Assembly: GCA_018398815.1 (NCBI GenBank)
Contig: CM031600.1
Location: forward strand, 52,975,757 to 53,039,756
Source: Conus ventricosus
Lineage: Eukaryota > Mollusca > Gastropoda > Neogastropoda > Conidae
Direction of reading: 5' to 3'
Length of the DNA: 64,000 nucleotides
The position numbers and the translations under genes were made by a program. Each line of letters opens with the position of its first letter. Position 1 is the stretch's first letter. Positions 60,210 through 64,000 of this stretch are shown one piece after another. Below the pieces are notes generated by a model. It was not told where the DNA came from. It ran no database searches and saw nothing but the letters and a program-made list of their open reading frames with translations.

Positions 60210-61819
60210 CACGCTGCTTCTCAAACCCCTAGTTCACAAGTACCCTGAATTCTCCACTCGCTACATTCCACACACATCAGCATTTACACACACCCCTACC
60301 TAATTGATTAGCAAACACACACTTAGCCTCAATGGACATCGAACATTCCCGCCGACTTCGGTGGTTACTTAACACAGTAATTATCTTAAGGAGGGCTGCT
60401 ACAAACCTCCACACGCATTCAACCAGCCTGACAATAGAACCAACACAGTGACCCACGGCAATACCATCTGAACAAATCCAAGGCCCCCCCTGCTCTTCAC
60501 TGACTGTTTACACAAGAACCTCAGCTGACCGAGCATTTAGCGCTCACTTGGGGCCCCGAGGTCGTAGTGGTTACAACCCTTCCCCCTTTCGCCACCAGGC
60601 AGGTCCGAACTCTCTCCTAGGTGTTGTTTGTCATCTGACCACTTCGGCGTGTGCGGTGGGTAACGTACCCTGGTTAATTGGTCAATTACCTATTTGTATA
60701 CCACGTACAATGTCCCTTTGTCTCCAAGCGTCTAATGCCTTTTGTGAGAGGTTTCACGCTCCTTGACACAATTCAATTTCCGTCCTAGAGTTATTCCAGC
60801 CTTAAACTCTCTGCCTGCAACAACGGTACAGGCTCCCCCTCGGCATCCTTCAAGGGGGAGCAAAACATAAAATGATCCCTTTAAAGCTAGGCATCTCAGG
60901 GAACAACCCATGACGTCAAGGATTGTACTGGTCGAGGGCCATGCCCTGGGGACCGTTACAGAAACCCGGACTGCACGGCACACGACATGTTGATGAATGT
61001 CATTTGCAACAGCCGACATTGCAGACTGAAGTGCAGTCCTTCAGGTTGTCCGTCAAGGACTTCATCGGTCTCCCTGCTGGACAGGATCTTGGACACTCGG
61101 ACAGTCATGGCGAGACACTGGTACTTGATGCTCCAAGGGGAGCACCTTATCTGCCGTCTTCACTTGCTACCTGGTACAGCCATGTCTTGAGGTTCTGGTA
61201 TGAACTGTGGGGAATCTGTATGAAAGATGTATTCCGGATTGCCGGGATTTTTGCTCGACATGTAGCATCAGAGACCAGCTCAAAGGTCTGGTTTCCCGGA
61301 TCAGAGTGCAGTGAAACGCCATGATCGATGCACTTAATATCTTGTTTTTAAGTAACACTTGCAGATTGACTGCAGCGCAGTTGTTCCTGGCCATATTCCG
61401 GAGAAAAGGAATAAAATTGGTGCTATCTCTTTAATAGGACAAAACCGCAATATCGCAATATCAAAATCAATGGCCGTTAAACGGGTGTGAACCCTGCAGG
61501 TTTTATTCGTTCGCTCCACAACGTAAAATTAACTGCATTTATACTTATTTGTGAGCAATGTGAGTCTTTTGCGCCTGTGTTTTGTAGCTTCGCATCCAGC
61601 CTGAGATTCCAACATGTCTAGTCATTCGCACATATTATTACAAGACTGAACAAATTTGTGAAAACTGAGGAAATTCTGACGAACGAGGCTGATGAGCAAG
61701 CAAAATACACAAACGCGCATACATGCGCACATGCACACATTATAGCCAATAGTATACATGGAGTTAACAAGAACGCAAACAACACGTGTACGAAAGTGTG
61801 TGCATACGCGCAACACACA

Positions 61820-61850
<31 letters not shown>

Positions 61851-62042
61851 CACACCAAACACACACACCGCGCTCTCTCTCTCTCTCTCTCTTCTCCGTC
61901 TCTTATTCCCTCCTTCCCGCATCCCCCCGTCTCTCCCAATCTCTCCCATCATAACAACAACACTTCCAACAACACAATAGCTCGCGGGCACACCCAGTCC
62001 TCTCCTTTACTACTATCCCCTTTACCCTCCTCACTCACACCA

Positions 62043-62081
<39 letters not shown>

Positions 62082-62160
62082 ACACACACTCTTCTTCCAG
62101 CCCACCACCCTTATTCAAGCGCCACTCGCACACTCCCCCCATCCTTCCTCCACCCTATTC
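60210..62160. other. No gene recognised; two CA microsatellites
   Basis: Unique-looking sequence to about 61600 without a family motif on either strand. CA blocks lie at 61811-61868 and 62041-62088, the first followed by a CT run. Confidence 0.5.
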
Positions 62161-62169
62161 TTCACTCAC

Positions 62170-62397
62170 TGCAGCAAATAACGGACGCAGTCTCGATGTC
62201 CGTAAACAGTCGCCACCCGCCTGGGCGTGTCGCCGAACTTGTCCTTCAGGTCGATGGGCACCTGCGCGACGTGCAGCGCCCTGAGGCAGGGACACGGTTG
62301 CTCTCCGCCGCACAGTGCGCCGGGGTCCAACCCGTGGTGGTGCGTGCAGTGCCTTTGGCGCCGTTCTCCAGCAGCATGCGGATGCACTCCACGTAAC
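62170..62397 (-). CDS. ANKRD66: ANKRD66-like exon 2, one frame break
   Basis: Opens GYVECIRMLLENGAKGTART then TTGWTPAHCAAES. After one missing base at 62285-62286 (a G run on the plus strand) it continues LRALHVAQVPIDLKDKFGDT, PRRVATVYGHRDCVRYLL. Restoring one base gives the exact length expected between AAES and FGDTP in human ANKRD66 and makes the phases fit. The donor is GTGAGT. Confidence 0.88.
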
Positions 62398-62593
62398 CTG
62401 CGTCAACGGCACCGGGTTCAGTTTAGGCACAGGCGCAAAGGGGACAAGATCAGCGTCTTCGCCTTTCGCAGGTTGGAGTCCCGTAGCGCACTTTAAAGGC
62501 ATTCACCACTTCCTGTTCACGCCTTGACTCTCTGTCCACCAGACTTTGTAACTGATAATGTCAACTTTGAAGTGCATACACGGTGGTTCACGC

Positions 62594-62804
62594 ACAGGCC
62601 AAACCTACATGCAGGCAGTAGGCCGCCCTAACTGAACAGGCCAAACCTACATGCAGGCAGTAGGCCGCCCTAACTGAACAGCGGGCAACAAGGACAGGCC
62701 AAACCTACATGCAGGCAGTGTGGCCGCCCTAACTGAACAGGCCAAACCTACATGCAGGCAGTAGGCCGCCCTTTAACTGAACAGCGGGCAACGAGGACAG
62801 GCCA
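62594..62804. repeat. Higher-order minisatellite, ~42 bp unit
   Basis: Units begin CAGGCCAAACCTACATGCAG and end GCCGCCCTAACTGAA, arranged as pairs with a GCGGGCAACAAGGA spacer after every second unit (period about 100 bp). It lies in the ANKRD66-like intron 1. Confidence 0.9.
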
Positions 62805-63309
62805 ACCACACAGGCTCGACTGAAACAACTCTCTGCTGGATAGTGGTAACTGAACATGAACCCGAATCAGAAGTGGCCCTAGACAACAGGGGCACAAGGA
62901 AGACAACCAGATGTGACTGATGCTCTTGCATTCATCTACAATCGATAGTTTGAAACATCTTAACAAAATGAATTCTCGTAAACACTTTATTTTAGCACGT
63001 TCCTACTCATTTCCCTCCCCCCCCCCCCCCCTCCCCACCATTAAATCAATCTCACTGCCTGGCGGCGCTCTAACAGACAAAATAGCTTCTCTTCGTGAGA
63101 GCGCCCGGTCAATGACATCCAAAGAAAGGGAAGGGGGGGGGGGGGGGGGGGGGGGGGCTGCCATACAAAGACTTTGCCAGGATTTCGCTGGTGTGTCAAC
63201 TATTGTAGCTTATAGCCCAGCCGACCAAAGAGGCCGTGTCTGGGTGATTTCACAGGCATGAACACGACAATGCAGACAGGCACTGCGAGAGCACAGGCTT
63301 CAGCCGAGG

Positions 63310-63434
63310 TCGAATAGCCCCCTTAACTAAATCAAACTCTAACATAAGAAAAAATGGTTAAACAATGCCATATGGTCGAATAGCCCCCTTAACTTAAATC
63401 AAGTCTAACACAAAAAAATGTAAACAATGCCATG
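63310..63434. repeat. Tandem duplication of ~64 bp
   Basis: TCGAATAGCCCCCTTAACT through AAACAATGCCAT occurs twice with small indels. A run of about 24 G lies upstream at 63133-63157. Confidence 0.85.
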
Positions 63435-63824
63435 TCTGGCAGTCCATAAGAAAGTGACACCATCTACATCTTTACCTCCAACCCGATCCAACCCCACCTC
63501 CGGATCCGCCCCTTGATCCAGATCCACGACAAAATGTAATGGATCCCTCCTAAGGCCGCAATATTCCCTCGAAGGCCGTATCTTTGATTCCATCCACCCA
63601 CCAAGTTTCAACTGAAATCGGTTCTGCAGTTTTGTTTGTTTGTTTGTTATCTTGTTTACAGACACTGAGACAAACCGAAACACGTGGGTGAAAATATCCC
63701 CTTCAACGGCAAACCAAGCATTAAATGGATAAACATATAAAACATTTAAAAGAAAAAGAAAAAAAGACGAAGAAAAATCGAGCCTTGCAAGCAAGAAAAA
63801 AGAAAAAGGAATGGAGAGACCGAC

Positions 63825-63975
63825 CTTTCTGACAAGCCCAGTGGAGGGCAGTCCGGTTGCTGGAGTCGATGTCTTTGAGGTTGAGGTCGAACTTGCCTGT
63901 CTTGATGTATTCTTCCAGGGCGTCAAAGTCGCCGGTAGAGGCCGCGTCATGGAGTTCCAGCCCTGCCCCCGACAT
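63825..63975 (-). CDS. ANKRD66: ANKRD66-like exon 1
   Basis: Fifty codons plus one base: MSGAGLELHDAASTGDFDAL, EEYIKTGKFDLNLKDIDSSN, RTALHWACQK. Donor GTCGGTC follows. The ATG at 63975 is chosen over an upstream non-ATG extension. It contains the first ankyrin repeat and the start of the second (TALHWAC). Confidence 0.88.
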
Positions 63976-64000
63976 TCTCTGACCTCCTGACACAGGGCGA

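Larger units (their letters stand above)
58830..63975 (-). other. ANKRD66: ANKRD66-like gene (ankyrin repeats), up to 3 exons
   Basis: Minus-strand gene for a small ankyrin-repeat protein. Coding exons 63825-63975 and 62170-62397 are firm, and a third (58830-58924) is proposed. The order and spacing of residues (DFDALEEYIKTGKFDLN, the RTALHWACQ block, GWTPAHCAAES, FGDTPRRVATVYGHRDCVRY) follow human ANKRD66 closely, including the unusual FGDTP-R-A-xYG ending. ANKRD66 has no established biochemical role; ankyrin repeats bind proteins. The 5' UTR runs toward the right window edge. Intron 2 contains microsatellites and a possible unrelated promoter. Confidence 0.8.

Noticed and set aside
60732..61330. 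Overlapping open frames of 95-133 codons on both strands
   Set aside because: No domain motif, no splice phase agreement with the neighbouring ankyrin gene, and the frames on both strands look equally arbitrary.

Overview
This is a eukaryotic, almost certainly animal, genomic window. It has long introns, consensus GT/AG splice sites, dense (GT)n/(CT)n microsatellites, several minisatellites and many retro- and DNA-transposon remnants. The mix (Jockey-, RTE- and L2/CR1-type LINEs, a Penelope-like element, a DIRS-type element, a hAT-type element and an XPG-nuclease-type DNA transposon) together with the gene content suggests a lophotrochozoan, perhaps a marine mollusc. That taxonomic guess is inference.

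Three conserved host genes can be read by splicing. (1) UCKL1 (uridine-cytidine kinase-like 1) is on the minus strand. Its start codon is at 27396-27394 and seven further coding exons run down to 7779. The gene enters the uracil phosphoribosyltransferase-like domain in its last visible exon, and the rest must lie left of the window or be lost. (2) SQLE (squalene epoxidase) is on the plus strand, starting at 27939 with eight exons to about 44270 and a poly(A) signal near 45360. UCKL1 and SQLE are head to head with 542 bp between their ATGs, and this gap holds two divergent CCAAT boxes. (3) An ANKRD66-like ankyrin gene is on the minus strand at the right end (63975 to about 58830). A two-exon unrecognised gene end lies at 48362-48733.

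Mobile elements fill the introns. From the left: a degraded Jockey-like LINE (1-2218, minus); a LINE 3' piece with RNase H (about 3241-4400, minus); a 1.58 kb DIRS1-type deletion derivative (4595-6178) with inverted terminal repeats, a junction-type internal complementary region and the C-terminus of a tyrosine recombinase; a hAT-like non-autonomous element (12234-12885); a Penelope-like element bounded by inverted copies of a hammerhead-ribozyme-like repeat (17928-19855); an RTE LINE 3' end (22085-22610); a 5'-inverted (twin-primed) RTE copy (25090-26476); a 5.2 kb element with terminal inverted repeats of about 640 bp and an XPG/PIN-like nuclease ORF inside SQLE intron 4 (about 35862-41078); an L2/CR1-like 3' end (46503-47625); and an L2-like RT whose catalytic domain has been expanded by a 57 bp minisatellite (51560-53230).

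One caveat governs the whole annotation. In all three host genes, and in the Penelope element, the reading frame repeatedly breaks by one base, nearly always as a missing base in a short homopolymer, while codons, exon phases and splice sites are otherwise intact. This points to consensus errors in the sequence rather than pseudogenes. No new defence or catalytic system was recognised. The most informative structures are the DIRS internal complementary region, the ribozyme-bearing Penelope ends and the long-TIR nuclease transposon.
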